A stretch of 64,000 nt of DNA from Jiangella muralis (GCF_001270745.1 NZ_LFXL01000031.1:1-64000); one strand, 5' to 3'. Shown: positions 34,508 through 43,218, counted from the stretch's first letter. The notes: a model not told the origin generated them from the letters alone. Numbers and translations: made by a program.

Positions 34508-36163
34508 TCAGCGGGCGAACTCCGTCGACCGGGACTCGCGGACGACGGTGATGCGGATCTGGCCGGGGTAGGTCAGCTCCTCCTCGACCTGCTTGGCGAT
34601 GTCGCGGGCCAGCACCTGCGCCTGGATGTCGTCGACGACGTCGGGCAGCACCATGACCCGCACCTCGCGGCCGGCCTGCATGGCGAAGACCTTCTCGACG
34701 CCGTCGTGGCTCATGGAGATCTCCTCGAGCCGTTCGAGCCGCTTGACGTACGCCTCCAGCGACTCGCGGCGGGGGGGCGGGGGGCCGCCGGAGATGGCGT
34801 CGGCGGCCTGCGTCAGCACCGCTTCCACCGTGCGCAGTTCGACCTCGTTGTGGTGCGCCTCGATGGCGTGCACGACGTCGTCGTTCTCGCCGTAGCGGCG
34901 GGCGATCTCGGCGCCGATGAGCGCGTGGCTGCCGTCGACCTCGTGCGTCAGCGCCTTGCCGATGTCGTGCAGCAGCGCGCACCGTTTCGTCAGCTTCACG
35001 TCGAGGCCCAGCTCGCCGGCCATCATGCCGGCCAGGTGCGCCGACTCGATCAGGTGCTTGAGCACGTTCTGCCCGTACGACGTGCGGTAGCGCAGCCGGC
35101 CGAGCAGCAGGACGAGGTCGGGGTGCATGTCGGTGACGCCGACCTCGACCAGCGCGTCCTCGCCGGCGCGCACGCACAGCGCCTCGACCTCGGCCTTGCT
35201 CTTCTCGTACTGCTCCTCGATGCGGTGCGGGTGGATGCGCCCGTCCAGCACCAGCTCTTCCAGCGTCAGCCGGGCGACCTCGCGGCGGACCGGGTCGAAG
35301 CACGACAGCAGCACCGCTTCGGGCGTGTCGTCGATGATCAGGTTGACGCCGGTGACCTGCTCGAACGCGCGGATGTTGCGGCCTTCGCGGCCGATGATGC
35401 GGCCCTTCATCTCATCGCCCGGCAGGTGCAGCACCGACACGACGGACTCCGCCGTCTGCTCGGACGCGAGCCGCTGGATGGCGAGCGTGATGATCTCGCG
35501 GGCCCGGGCCTGGCCGTTCTCGTTCGCGTCCTTCTCGATGTCGCGCACCCGCATGACCGCGGCGCGCTTGGCCTCGTCCTCGACGGTGGCGACGAGTTCG
35601 GCCTTCGCCTGCTCCGCGGTCAGCTGGGCGGTCCGTTCGAGGACGGCGCGGCGTTCGGCCTCGAGCGCCGCCAGTTCCTCGGTGCGGGCGGCCAGTTCGC
35701 TCGCCTGGGTCTCGACCTCGGCCAGCCGCTCTTCCAGCGACTGGGTGTCGGCGGTGACGCGTTCTTCGCGTTCGACCAGCCGCTGCTCGCGGCGGTCGAG
35801 GTCGGCGCGCTGCTCGCGCAGCTCCGCGGTGGCCTCGTCGGCGCGTCCGCGGGCCTGGTCGGCGTCCTCGCGGGCCTTCTCGGCCTCGGCGGTGGCGCGG
35901 GTTTTCAGCTCGTTGGCTTCGGTGGCGGCGGCCGTCCGCAGTTCGTCGGCTTCGCGCCGCGCCTTCGCGCGGACGTCGTCGGCCTCGCTCTGGGCGGCCG
36001 ACCGCAGCCGCACGGAGTCGGCTTCGATCTGTGCGAACAGCTCAGCGGAGTTGGCGCGCGTGCCCTCGACGCCGCGGAGCCGGCTGAACAAGGCGTAGAG
36101 CGCTACGGCCAGTAGCGCCACGACCACCAGTCCGACCAGCAGAATTGCCGTTCCGGTGTTCAT
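34508..36163 (-). CDS. rny: Ribonuclease Y
   Basis: Membrane-anchored endoribonuclease that starts mRNA decay. 551 residues: N-terminal membrane segment (ILLVGLVVVALLAVALYALF), a long charged coiled coil (about 30-215), a KH domain (KGRIIGREGRNIRAFEQ) and an HD domain with the metal pair in LLHDIGKALTHEVDGSH and HAIEAHH. Length and order match the family (about 520). The ATG at 36163 has GAGGGAG before it. A good promoter lies 260 nt upstream, giving a long leader. RNase Y upstream of recX/recA is a known actinobacterial arrangement. Confidence 0.95.
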   Translation of the reverse strand: MNTGTAILLVGLVVVALLAVALYALFSRLRGVEGTRANSAELFAQIEADSVRLRSAAQSEADDVRAKARREADELRTAAATEANELKTRATAEAEKAREDADQARGRADEATAELREQRADLDRREQRLVEREERVTADTQSLEERLAEVETQASELAARTEELAALEAERRAVLERTAQLTAEQAKAELVATVEDEAKRAAVMRVRDIEKDANENGQARAREIITLAIQRLASEQTAESVVSVLHLPGDEMKGRIIGREGRNIRAFEQVTGVNLIIDDTPEAVLLSCFDPVRREVARLTLEELVLDGRIHPHRIEEQYEKSKAEVEALCVRAGEDALVEVGVTDMHPDLVLLLGRLRYRTSYGQNVLKHLIESAHLAGMMAGELGLDVKLTKRCALLHDIGKALTHEVDGSHALIGAEIARRYGENDDVVHAIEAHHNEVELRTVEAVLTQAADAISGGPPPPRRESLEAYVKRLERLEEISMSHDGVEKVFAMQAGREVRVMVLPDVVDDIQAQVLARDIAKQVEEELTYPGQIRITVVRESRSTEFAR

Positions 36164-36185
36164 CGGCGGGCTCCCTCACATATCG

Positions 36186-36206
36186 CGGTCTGCGCAGGCC
36201 AGACCG
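36186..36206. repeat. Small inverted repeat in the rny leader
   Basis: CGGTCTG (36186-36192) and CAGACCG (36200-36206) form a 7-bp hairpin 23 nt before the rny start. Could affect translation of rny. Confidence 0.4.
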
Positions 36207-36423
36207 GCTGACGGCGGGGAACCGCACCACGACCGCGCCCGCACCCTGGACGATGCGAGCCCCTCGAACCACCGACGTGCCACATCAGTGCTGCTGTACG
36301 CACACCTCGACGAGCCGCTTCGGCCTGCCCTGCGCCGGCCTCGGCGGTGCTGTGGTGTCGAGCGTTGCCATGTTCGCTATGTCCGATCCGCGGTCGCGGA
36401 GTTGTTCTCCACCTTTGAAGTTG

Positions 36424-36452
36424 AGGTTACGTAAGGGTGTACAGCCGGTCAA
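36424..36452 (-). promoter_or_regulatory. Promoter of rny
   Basis: On the minus strand TTGACC (36447-36452), 17-nt spacer and TAACCT (36424-36429), a good housekeeping-type match in an AT-richer patch. Predicted start near 36417, leaving a leader of about 254 nt. Confidence 0.6.
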
Positions 36453-36537
36453 GCAGCGCGAACGCGCGCCACGCCCCGTTTTCGCGCCTGTGCGCTGCGA
36501 CGATACCCCGTTTCGCCGAGCTGCCCGGTGGCCGACG

Positions 36538-36587
36538 TGATCATCAACGATCAACGACACCATGGTGTCGCCACCGGTTGATGATCA
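36538..36587. repeat. Palindromic repeat, TGATCATCAAC family (copy 2)
   Basis: Arms TGATCATCAAC (36538-36548) and GTTGATGATCA (36577-36587) pair perfectly. The loop contains a second perfect palindrome, CGACACCATGGTGTCG (36555-36570). Confidence 0.8.
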
Positions 36588-36734
36588 AGGAGAGCGGCGC
36601 GTCCTCGATGGTCACGGTCGTCCTCCGCGCCCCAGAACGCGACTTCGGCTGTTGAGGCCGGCCGAAGCCCGCGAGGCCCGCAACGAAACGGGGGGATCCG
36701 AATCGCACATCGCGCACCCGGCCCGGTTCGGGGC

Positions 36735-36912
36735 GGCGACGTGACGCCTGGGCCGAGGCCGGGGCCGGGGTCAGTCGGCGACGTAACGCCTGGGCCGGGA
36801 CCGGCGCCCGGGGCCGGTCAGCGACGTAACGCCTGGGCCGGGACCGGCGCCCGGGGTCAGTCGGCGACGTGACGCCTGGGCCGGCACCGGCGCCCGGGGT
36901 CAGTCGGCGAGG
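36735..36912. repeat. 43-bp tandem repeat copying the 3' end of recX
   Basis: About four copies, starting near 36735, 36777, 36820, 36863 and fading into the gene at 36906 (periods 42-43). Each unit reads GGCGACGTAACGCCTGGGCC, then CGGCGCCCGGGGTCAGTC. The TCAGTCGGCGA part is the recX stop codon and last codons, so the array looks seeded from the gene end. Confidence 0.8.
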
Positions 36913-37706
36913 AAGTCGTCGGGGAGGTCCATGCCGGCGACGCCGTCGGACTCCAGTGCTTCGCGGACCACGCGGAAGGCGAGGCCGGGCGGGTAGCCCT
37001 TGCGCGCCAGCAGGCCGGTGAGCCGGCGGGTGCGGGCGACCGGATCGAGGCGCCGGGTGCTCGGCAGCCGCGCGGCGACGAGGGCGCGGGCGGTCGCCGC
37101 TTCCTGCTCGGGATCGAGGGTCTCGACCGCGTCGGCGGCGACGGCGGGTTCGACGCCGCGTTTACGCAGTTCGTAGCCGAGCGCGCGACGGGACAGGCCG
37201 CGGCCCGTGTGCCGGGACTCGACCCACGCCCGCGCATACGCCGCGTCGTCGACCAGGCCGACGTCGGTGAAACGGTCGAGCACGCCGTCGCGGACCTCTT
37301 CCGGCACGCCCTTGCGCGCCATCGCCGCGTCGAGCTGGGCCCGGGTCTGCGGCGCGACCGACAGCCGGTTCAGCGCGACCGTCCGCGCCACCGACTCCGG
37401 ATCGGCGTCGACATCGGCCGTGGCATCGGCACGAACCTCGCCACCACGGCCACCGCTACCGTCGCCACCGCCACCGTTGGCACCGCCACCGCCACCGTTG
37501 GCACCGCCACCGTTGGCACCGCTGCGGCCACCGCCACCGCCGCCGTCGGCGCCGCGATCGTCGGCCCGGTCACCGTCGACACCGCGATCGTCGTGCTCGT
37601 CGGCGGCGCTCATTCGATCCGCGGACGCCGAGCGGGCGGACTCGTCCTCCCGCTCGGGACCGTCCGGGCGGCCGCGCCGCGACCGCCCGGCGTTGCTGCT
37701 CACCAT
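36900..37706 (-). CDS. recX: RecX regulator with Gly/Asn-rich insertion
   Basis: Modulates RecA filaments. 268 residues. The C-terminal ~165 residues hold the three-helix RecX repeats (TVALNRLSVAPQTRAQLDAAMARKG, LVDDAAYARAWVESRH, GRGLSRRALGYELRKRG). The first ~100 residues are a charged, then Gly/Asn-rich low-complexity stretch with GGANGGGG-type repeats (about 58-90), longer than in ordinary RecX (150-220 in total). The ATG at 37706 lies 7 nt after the recA stop; a GTG at 37703 is equivalent. Co-transcribed with recA. Its last codons are copied in a tandem array downstream. Confidence 0.9.
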   Translation of the reverse strand: MVSSNAGRSRRGRPDGPEREDESARSASADRMSAADEHDDRGVDGDRADDRGADGGGGGGRSGANGGGANGGGGGANGGGGDGSGGRGGEVRADATADVDADPESVARTVALNRLSVAPQTRAQLDAAMARKGVPEEVRDGVLDRFTDVGLVDDAAYARAWVESRHTGRGLSRRALGYELRKRGVEPAVAADAVETLDPEQEAATARALVAARLPSTRRLDPVARTRRLTGLLARKGYPPGLAFRVVREALESDGVAGMDLPDDFLAD

Positions 37707-37713
37707 GACCGGC

Positions 37714-38751
37714 TCAGAAGTCGGCGGGGGTTTCTTCCACGGCGGTGTCGAGTTTCGGGCCGACGCCGAGCTTCTCCTTGATCTTCTTCTCGATCTCGTC
37801 GGCGAGGTCGGGGTTGTCCTTGAGGAAGTTGCGGGCGTTCTCCTTGCCCTGCCCCAGCTGGTCGCCCTCGTACGTGTACCAGGCACCGGACTTGCGCACG
37901 ATGCTCTGCTCGACGCCGAGGTCGATGAGGCCGCCCTCGCGGCTGATGCCCTCGCCGTAGATGATGTCGAACTCGGCCTGCTTGAACGGCGGGGCCACCT
38001 TGTTCTTGACCACCTTGACGCGGGTGCGGTTGCCGACCGCGTCGGTGCCGTCCTTGAGCGTCTCGATGCGGCGGACGTCGAGGCGTACGGAGGCGTAGAA
38101 CTTCAGCGCCTTGCCGCCGGTGGTGGTCTCGGGCGAGCCGAAGAACACGCCGATCTTCTCGCGCAGCTGGTTGATGAAGATGGCGGTGGTCTTGGACTGG
38201 CTCAGCGCACCGGCGATCTTCCGCAGCGCCTGGCTCATCAGCCGGGCCTGCAGGCCGACGTGGCTGTCGCCCATCTCGCCCTCGATCTCGGCCTTGGGCA
38301 CCAGCGCCGCCACCGAGTCGATGACGATGATGTCGAGCGCGCCGGACCGGATGAGGGTGTCGGCGATCTCGAGCGCCTGCTCACCGGTGTCGGGCTGGGA
38401 GACGAGCAGGGAGTCGGTGTCGACCCCCAGCGCCTTCGCGTAGTCGGGGTCGAGCGCGTGCTCGGCGTCGATGAAACCGGCGACGCCGCCGGCGCGCTGG
38501 GCGTTGGCCACCGCGTGCAGCGCGACGGTGGTCTTACCGGAGGACTCGGGGCCGTAGATCTCGACCACCCGGCCGCGCGGCAGGCCACCGATGCCGAGAG
38601 CGACGTCGAGGGAGATGGCGCCGGTGGGGATCACCTCGATAGGGACCCGGGCCTCCTCGCCCAGCCGCATCACCGAGCCCTTGCCGAACGAGCGCTCGAT
38701 CTGCGCGAGCGCGGCCTCGAGCGCCTTGTCGCGATCCGCGGAAACAGCCAT
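37714..38751 (-). CDS. recA: Recombinase RecA
   Basis: Strand-exchange ATPase and co-protease for LexA. 345 residues from the ATG at 38751, the usual length. Walker [10 protein letters not shown], Walker [13 protein letters not shown], the DNA-binding loop region [24 protein letters not shown] (in parts), and MAW-type [17 protein letters not shown] are visible. No intein is present, unlike some mycobacterial recA. The ATG at 38751 ([20 protein letters not shown]) matches the family and has AGGTGG before it; an upstream ATG at 38805 would add 18 nonconserved residues but sits near the predicted transcript start. Upstream are a RecA-NDp promoter, a LexA box and DnaA-box-like sites. recX follows in the operon. 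Confidence 0.97.
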   Translation of the reverse strand: MAVSADRDKALEAALAQIERSFGKGSVMRLGEEARVPIEVIPTGAISLDVALGIGGLPRGRVVEIYGPESSGKTTVALHAVANAQRAGGVAGFIDAEHALDPDYAKALGVDTDSLLVSQPDTGEQALEIADTLIRSGALDIIVIDSVAALVPKAEIEGEMGDSHVGLQARLMSQALRKIAGALSQSKTTAIFINQLREKIGVFFGSPETTTGGKALKFYASVRLDVRRIETLKDGTDAVGNRTRVKVVKNKVAPPFKQAEFDIIYGEGISREGGLIDLGVEQSIVRKSGAWYTYEGDQLGQGKENARNFLKDNPDLADEIEKKIKEKLGVGPKLDTAVEETPADF

Positions 38752-38813
38752 GGGCACCACCTGGGGTCGACGGGCCGGCGCACGGCCCTGCGTTTTCTTG
38801 GTCATCGCCGGAG

Positions 38814-38836
38814 ACGTTACGCGGTGCCACTGACAA
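38814..38836 (-). promoter_or_regulatory. RecA-NDp (PafBC-type) promoter of recA
   Basis: Minus strand: TTGTCAGTG (38828-38836), 8-nt spacer, TAACGT (38814-38819). This is a full match to the mycobacterial LexA-independent damage promoter (TTGTCRGTG-N8-TANNNT). Predicted start about 38807. Confidence 0.8.
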
Positions 38837-38859
38837 AGATCGAGAACGAATTCCGAACC

Positions 38860-38897
38860 TGTGGATAACCGCGCTGACTGATCCCCGGTGTGGACAG
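38860..38897 (-). promoter_or_regulatory. Two DnaA-box-like sites upstream of recA
   Basis: Minus strand: a perfect TTATCCACA at 38860-38868 and CTGTCCACA (8 of 9 to TTGTCCACA) at 38889-38897. Same orientation, 29 bp apart, between the LexA box and the RecA-NDp promoter. Confidence 0.55.
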
Positions 38898-38905
38898 AAG
38901 AGACT

Positions 38906-40246
38906 CTATGCCGAACGGGTGTTCGAGAGCGAGCGACACGCCGGAATCAGCATCGCGATGACCGGGGCGACCAGCACGACGGCCGCAGCCGCGTTCAGCA
39001 CGCCGTACCCGTACGACCCGACGACGACCCCGGCCAGCGCTCCGCCGCCGGCCGCCGCCAAGCCCATCAGCAGGTCGGAGGCGCCCTGCACGGCCGGCCG
39101 ATCGGCCGCCCCGACGGCGTCGGTCAGCAGCGTCGAGCCCGCCACCATGCACGCCGACCACCCCAGGCCGAGCAGGAACAGCCCGGCCGTCAGCCCCGGC
39201 GAGTGCCCCTCGTGCGCCGTCCCCGCCAGCGCCACCGACCCGAGCAGCACGATGACCCCGCCCAGGATGACCGGCACCCGGCCGACGTTGTCGGCCAGCC
39301 AGCCCATGACCGGCGAGAAGGCGTACATGCCGGCCACGTGGACGCTGATGACGAAGCCGATGATCGAGATGGACGCGCCGCCGTGCGTCATGTGCACTGG
39401 CGTCATGACCATGACGGTCACCATGACGGTGTGCCCGACGACGACGGCGACGAGCCCCAGCACCGCGGGCGGGCTGGCCACGATGGCCGCCCATCCGGCT
39501 CGGAGCACACCCCGGCGCCGTACGGGCGGATCGCCGGACGCCCCGCCCAGCCGGCGCGCGGTCAGCAGCGGATCGGGCCGCAGCCCGGCCAGGATCACCA
39601 GCGCGCCCACCCCGAGAACCACGGCGCCGATGAGGAACGGCCCGGCCAGCGGCTCGATGCCGAGGGAGCCGGCGAGATCGCCCGCGGGCCCGGCGAGATT
39701 GGGCCCGGCCACCGCGCCCACGGTCGTGGACCAGACGACGACGGAGAGCGCGCGGCCCCGCCCGGCGGCCGGCGCGAGGTCGGTGGCGGCGTAGCGGGCC
39801 TGCAGCCCGGCCGCCGTCCCGCCGCCCAGCAGCGCCGTCCCGACCAGCAGCAGCGGGAAGAACTGCAGCTGCGTGGCCACGACCGCGATGAGCGCGCCCA
39901 CAGCGCCGATCGCGTACGTGACGCCGAGCCCGACGCGCCGCCCGAACGACACCGCCAGCGACGCCGCCGGCATGGCCAGCAGCGCCGCACCGAGCACCTG
40001 CGCGCTCTGCACCAGGCCGGAGAGGTCGTCGCGGCCGAACACCTCGGTGACGACGACGGCGCCGACGGCGATGGCCGCGGACACACCGAGCCCGCCCGCG
40101 ACCTGGCTGGCGACCAGTGTGCGGACCGAGTGCCGCTGGATCGCCGCGGCCTCGGCCGACTCGGTCCCGTCGCCGATCCCGTCCCTGCCGCTCTCGTCCC
40201 TGCCGCTCTCGTCCTTGCCGGTCCCCTCGCTGCCCGTCTCGTCCAT
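38906..40246 (-). CDS. MFS transporter (multidrug-efflux-like)
   Basis: 446 residues, about 12 membrane segments, with an acidic Gly/Ser/Asp-rich N-terminal tail ([19 protein letters not shown]). The MFS loop motif appears as [17 protein letters not shown] and again as [16 protein letters not shown], the latter close to the canonical GXXXDRXGR. Substrate unknown; drug or metabolite export is likely. The ATG at 40246 lies 8 nt after the ABC permease stop; a GTG at 40258 would overlap it by 4 nt. It is the last gene of the exporter operon. Its 3' end contains the recA LexA box, and no clear terminator separates it from recA. Confidence 0.85.
   Translation of the reverse strand: MDETGSEGTGKDESGRDESGRDGIGDGTESAEAAAIQRHSVRTLVASQVAGGLGVSAAIAVGAVVVTEVFGRDDLSGLVQSAQVLGAALLAMPAASLAVSFGRRVGLGVTYAIGAVGALIAVVATQLQFFPLLLVGTALLGGGTAAGLQARYAATDLAPAAGRGRALSVVVWSTTVGAVAGPNLAGPAGDLAGSLGIEPLAGPFLIGAVVLGVGALVILAGLRPDPLLTARRLGGASGDPPVRRRGVLRAGWAAIVASPPAVLGLVAVVVGHTVMVTVMVMTPVHMTHGGASISIIGFVISVHVAGMYAFSPVMGWLADNVGRVPVILGGVIVLLGSVALAGTAHEGHSPGLTAGLFLLGLGWSACMVAGSTLLTDAVGAADRPAVQGASDLLMGLAAAGGGALAGVVVGSYGYGVLNAAAAVVLVAPVIAMLIPACRSLSNTRSA
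38912..38925. promoter_or_regulatory. LexA (SOS) box upstream of recA
   Basis: CGAACGGGTGTTCG fits the actinobacterial/Bacillus-type SOS box CGAAC-N4-GTTCG exactly. It overlaps the last codons of the MFS gene and lies about 100 nt upstream of the second promoter, as in other actinobacterial recA regions. TAGAGT just downstream could be the -10. Confidence 0.75.
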
Positions 40247-40254
40247 CCCCGCCG

Positions 40255-41064
40255 TCACCGGAGCAGCAGCCGTTCGATGCGGTGGGCCGCGAACAGCAGG
40301 CCCACGACGCCCATCACCGCGAGATATGCCACGTGCGCCAGGATGCCCCATGCGACGTCGCCGAGCATGAGGTCCCTGATCATCGCGACGCCGTGGTAAA
40401 GCGGCGTCGCCTGCACGATCCACCGGATCGACTCGTCGTACGTCGACAGCGGATAGAACGTGGCCGAGAACAGGAACATCGGCAGCAGCGCCAGCTGGAT
40501 GTAGTCGAAGTCCTGCCAGCTGCGCAGATACGTCGTGACGGACATGCCGACGGCGGCGAACGCGAGCCCGATGAGGCTGGCCGCGGGCAGCGCCAGCAGC
40601 GACCACCACGAGTGCACGACGCCGGCGGCCGCGGCCACGACCAGGAACGTCGTGGAATACAGCAGCCCGCGCAGCAGCGCCCACCCGATCTCGCCGACGG
40701 CGACGTCGCGCGGCCCGAGCGGCGTGGCCAGCACGGAGTCGTACAGCTTGGCGTACTTGAGTTTGAAGAACAGGTTGAACGTGGAGTCGAACACGGCGCC
40801 GTTCATGGCGGCGGCCGCCATCATGGCCGGCGCGACATATGCGGCGTACTCGACCATGCGCCCGCCGCCGGCGTCGACGTCGCCGATCAGCGCGCCGAGC
40901 CCGACACCGAGCGAGAACAGGTAGAAGATCGGCTCGAAGACGCCGCTGACCAGCGTGATCCAGCCGTGCCGGAACGCGCGGGCGTTGCGTTCGATCAGCG
41001 CGCGGGCCAGCCCCGCGCCGGCCGGGATGGGCAACGCGCGGGCGACGGCGGCGACGGCGCTCAT
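40255..41064 (-). CDS. ABC-2 type exporter permease 2
   Basis: 269 residues, six membrane segments. Resembles NodJ/DrrB-type permeases: GWITLVSGVFEPIFYLFSLG near the start and the C-terminal motif LLPMFLFSATFYPLSTYDE followed by ATPLYHGV. The start overlaps the stop of permease 1 (ATGA). With permease 1 it makes a heterodimeric exporter. Confidence 0.9.
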   Translation of the reverse strand: MSAVAAVARALPIPAGAGLARALIERNARAFRHGWITLVSGVFEPIFYLFSLGVGLGALIGDVDAGGGRMVEYAAYVAPAMMAAAAMNGAVFDSTFNLFFKLKYAKLYDSVLATPLGPRDVAVGEIGWALLRGLLYSTTFLVVAAAAGVVHSWWSLLALPAASLIGLAFAAVGMSVTTYLRSWQDFDYIQLALLPMFLFSATFYPLSTYDESIRWIVQATPLYHGVAMIRDLMLGDVAWGILAHVAYLAVMGVVGLLFAAHRIERLLLR

Positions 41065-41852
41065 GCGACCAGCCGCTTGCGGAAGCTCGCGAACGCCAGC
41101 CACAGCCCGCCCACGGCCCAGAGCGCCAGGTGGGCGACGTGCCCGAGCGACCCGGCCGCCGTGGCCGTGCCGAGGACCAGGCTGCGGCACAGTTCGACGC
41201 CGTGCCACAGCGGCGTGACCTTGGCGACGGCCTCGAGCACGCCGGGCAGCTGTTCGACCGGGAAGAACGTGCCGGAGAACAGGAACATCGGCATGACGAT
41301 GAACCGGAACAGCACGTTGAAGCCGGCGTCGTTGTCCTGCCGGGCGGCGAAGGCGAAGACCGGCGTGGTGAACGCGAGCCCCGTGAGGATCGCCGCCGGC
41401 ACCGCCAGCAGCACCCACCAGGACGTGATGGCGCCCAGCGCGACGGCGACGACGGCGAACGCGACGCTGGTGATGGCCACCCGCATGGCGACGAACGCGA
41501 CGTGCCCGAGGACGAGGTCGGCGACGCCCAGCGGCGCGGCCAGCATGGCGTGGTACTGCCGCTGCCACTTCAGCGCGCCCATGACCGGGAACGTCGACTC
41601 GCCGACGGCGGTCTGCATGGCCTGGGCGGCGAGGATGCCGGGCGCGATGAACTCGACGTACCCGGGCGCGCCCAGCCCGCCGCCGTCGACCAGCGAACCG
41701 AGCCCGAAACCCATGGCGGCCAGGAAGAACAGCGGCCCGAGGAAGCCGCTGATGATGGTGCCCTGCCACACCCGCCGGTAGTTCGTCAGCCAGTAGGCGA
41801 ACGCCCGTCCGGCCATGCGCCCCTCGCGCGGCTGCGCGTGCGTCGTGGCCAT
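41061..41852 (-). CDS. ABC-2 type exporter permease 1
   Basis: 263 residues, six membrane segments, homologous in layout to permease 2: AFAYWLTNYRRVWQGTIISG at the start, FIVMPMFLFSGTFFPVEQLP and VTPLWHGVEL near the end. The start codon shares one base with the ATPase stop (TGATG). Part of the DrrAB/NodIJ-like exporter. Confidence 0.9.
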   Translation of the reverse strand: MATTHAQPREGRMAGRAFAYWLTNYRRVWQGTIISGFLGPLFFLAAMGFGLGSLVDGGGLGAPGYVEFIAPGILAAQAMQTAVGESTFPVMGALKWQRQYHAMLAAPLGVADLVLGHVAFVAMRVAITSVAFAVVAVALGAITSWWVLLAVPAAILTGLAFTTPVFAFAARQDNDAGFNVLFRFIVMPMFLFSGTFFPVEQLPGVLEAVAKVTPLWHGVELCRSLVLGTATAAGSLGHVAHLALWAVGGLWLAFASFRKRLVA

Positions 41853-42784
41853 CAGTCGACCAGCGTCCGGCCGGTGAGGTGCAGGAACACGTCCTCGAGC
41901 GTCGAGCGGCGGGCCAGGACGGACAGCGGCGCGAGCCCGCGCCGCTGCACCGCGGCGGCCGTGGCGTCGCCGTCGTCGGTGTAGAGCAGCAGGCGGTCGG
42001 GCAGCACCTCGACGCGCTGGGCGAGGTCGGTGAGCTTGGCCGCGTACGGCGCGTGGTCGTCGGCGGCGAAGCGCAGCTCGAGCACCTCGCGGGTGGCGTG
42101 CAGCGCGATGAGCTCGCGCGGCGACCCCTCGGCGACGATGCGGCCGCCGTCCATGACGACCAGGCGGTCGCACAGCTGCTCGGCCTCGTCCATGTAGTGC
42201 GTGGTGAGGACCAGTGTGACGCCCGAGCGTTTCAGCCGGAACAGGCGATCCCACAGGACGTGCCTCGCCTGCGGGTCGAGGCCGGTGGTGGGTTCGTCGA
42301 GGAGCAGCAGTTCGGGGTCGTTGACCAGCGACCGCGCGATGGTCAGCCGCCGCTTCATGCCGCCGGACAACGGCTCGACGACGCTGTCGGCACGATCGGT
42401 GAGCTGGGCGAACTCGAGCAGCTCGTCGGCCTTGGCCCGCACGTGCGCCCGCGACAGCCCGAAGTAGCGGCCGTACACGAGGATGTTCTCGCGCACCGTC
42501 AGCTCTTCGTCGAGCGTGTCGCGCTGCGGCACCACCCCCAGCCGCGCCCGGATGGCCGGCCCGTCCCGCGCCGGATCGAGACCGAGGATGCGCAGGCTGC
42601 CGTCCGACGGCGGCGACACGCAGCCGATCATGCGCATGGTCGACGACTTGCCCGCGCCGTTCGGCCCGAGGAACCCGAACGCCTCGCCCCGCCGCACCTC
42701 GACGTCGATGGAATCGACCGCGGTGAACCCGCCGAACCGCTTGGTGAGGCGGTGGGCGCTGATCATCGGCTGGTCGGTGGTCAC
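41852..42784 (-). CDS. ABC exporter ATPase, DrrA/NodI-like (leaderless GTG)
   Basis: 310 residues. Walker A GPNGAGKSS, signature LSGGMKRR, Walker B LLLLDEPTTGLD and switch His in LTTHYMDEAEQ, plus the C-terminal region LARRSTLEDVFLHLTGRTL typical of DrrA/NodI-type ATPases of drug and polysaccharide exporters. Substrate unknown. The GTG at 42784 has no ribosome site. A RecA-NDp promoter ends 10 nt before it, so the mRNA is probably leaderless and damage-induced. It heads the operon ATPase-permease-permease-MFS. Confidence 0.9.
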   Translation of the reverse strand: MTTDQPMISAHRLTKRFGGFTAVDSIDVEVRRGEAFGFLGPNGAGKSSTMRMIGCVSPPSDGSLRILGLDPARDGPAIRARLGVVPQRDTLDEELTVRENILVYGRYFGLSRAHVRAKADELLEFAQLTDRADSVVEPLSGGMKRRLTIARSLVNDPELLLLDEPTTGLDPQARHVLWDRLFRLKRSGVTLVLTTHYMDEAEQLCDRLVVMDGGRIVAEGSPRELIALHATREVLELRFAADDHAPYAAKLTDLAQRVEVLPDRLLLYTDDGDATAAAVQRRGLAPLSVLARRSTLEDVFLHLTGRTLVD

Positions 42785-42793
42785 GATTCGCAG

Positions 42794-42816
42794 ACGTTAC
42801 CCCGCCGGCCCGACAA
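42794..42816 (-). promoter_or_regulatory. RecA-NDp-type promoter of the ABC exporter operon
   Basis: Minus strand: TTGTCGGGC (42808-42816), 8-nt spacer, TAACGT (42794-42799). Seven core bases of the -35 and the whole -10 match, and the -10 equals that of recA. Predicted start at the GTG. Confidence 0.65.
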
Positions 42817-42965
42817 CCAGCATCCGAGTTATCGGTCACCTCTCCGGCCACCGATGGTTGGCGGATTACTGGCGCCCTGGGCCCACCAAACCGCCAGCCA
42901 TCCGTTCGACGAGAGCCCGGCCAGCCGAGACCCCGGCGAGGTCAAGCGCCGGGACGGCGCCCGTC

Positions 42966-43160
42966 CTAGCGCTGGCCCGGCGGCAGCCGCAGGGCGTCGC
43001 AGACGGCGCGCCAGACCACCTTGGTGTCCTCACCCGCCGCGAGCGCCTGGTGCACCGTCCGCCCGCCGAGGCCCTCGATGACGTAGTCACGCGCCCATGA
43101 GTCGGCGTAGGAGGAGCCCAACTGGCGCTCCATCCGCTCCCAGAAGTCCGTCAACCGCAC
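42966..43160 (-). CDS. DUF3046 small protein (GTG start)
   Basis: 64 residues: RLTDFWERMERQLGSSYADSWARD, then VIEGLGGRTVHQALAAGEDTKVVWRAVC. This is the whole of the actinobacterial DUF3046 family, usually found next to recA. Function unknown. The GTG at 43160 gives the family start; the open frame reaches further up but without conservation. Divergent from lhr, with 64 nt between starts. Confidence 0.85.
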   Translation of the reverse strand: MRLTDFWERMERQLGSSYADSWARDYVIEGLGGRTVHQALAAGEDTKVVWRAVCDALRLPPGQR

Positions 43161-43195
43161 GCCGTCAGTATTCCTCACCCGCAACCACGCCGACC

Positions 43196-43218
43196 TTGTC
43201 GGTGGGTCGCGCGATGAT
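43196..43218 (+). promoter_or_regulatory. RecA-NDp-type promoter of lhr
   Basis: TTGTCGGTG (43196-43204, perfect), 8-nt spacer, GATGAT (43213-43218, first base off). The ATG follows 7 nt later, so the transcript is probably leaderless. Confidence 0.7.

Larger units (their letters stand above)
36164..36899. other. Long rny-recX intergenic region
   Basis: 736 nt without a convincing gene. It holds the rny leader and promoter, a palindromic repeat (36538-36587) and a 43-bp tandem array that runs up to the recX stop. Open frames on both strands have no recognisable domain or ribosome site. A 23-codon minus-strand frame beginning MATLDTTAPP lies in the rny leader and could be a leader peptide. 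Confidence 0.6.

Noticed and set aside
36285-36563. 92-codon minus-strand frame between rny and recX
   Set aside because: It runs through the rny promoter and a palindromic repeat and shows no recognisable protein features.
36735-36906. CRISPR-like array
   Set aside because: Units are contiguous 43-bp tandem repeats with no unique spacers and no cas genes nearby.
38752-38805. 18-residue N-terminal extension of RecA
   Set aside because: Residues are not RecA-like; AGGTGG precedes the ATG at 38751 and the RecA-NDp transcript would start about at 38807.
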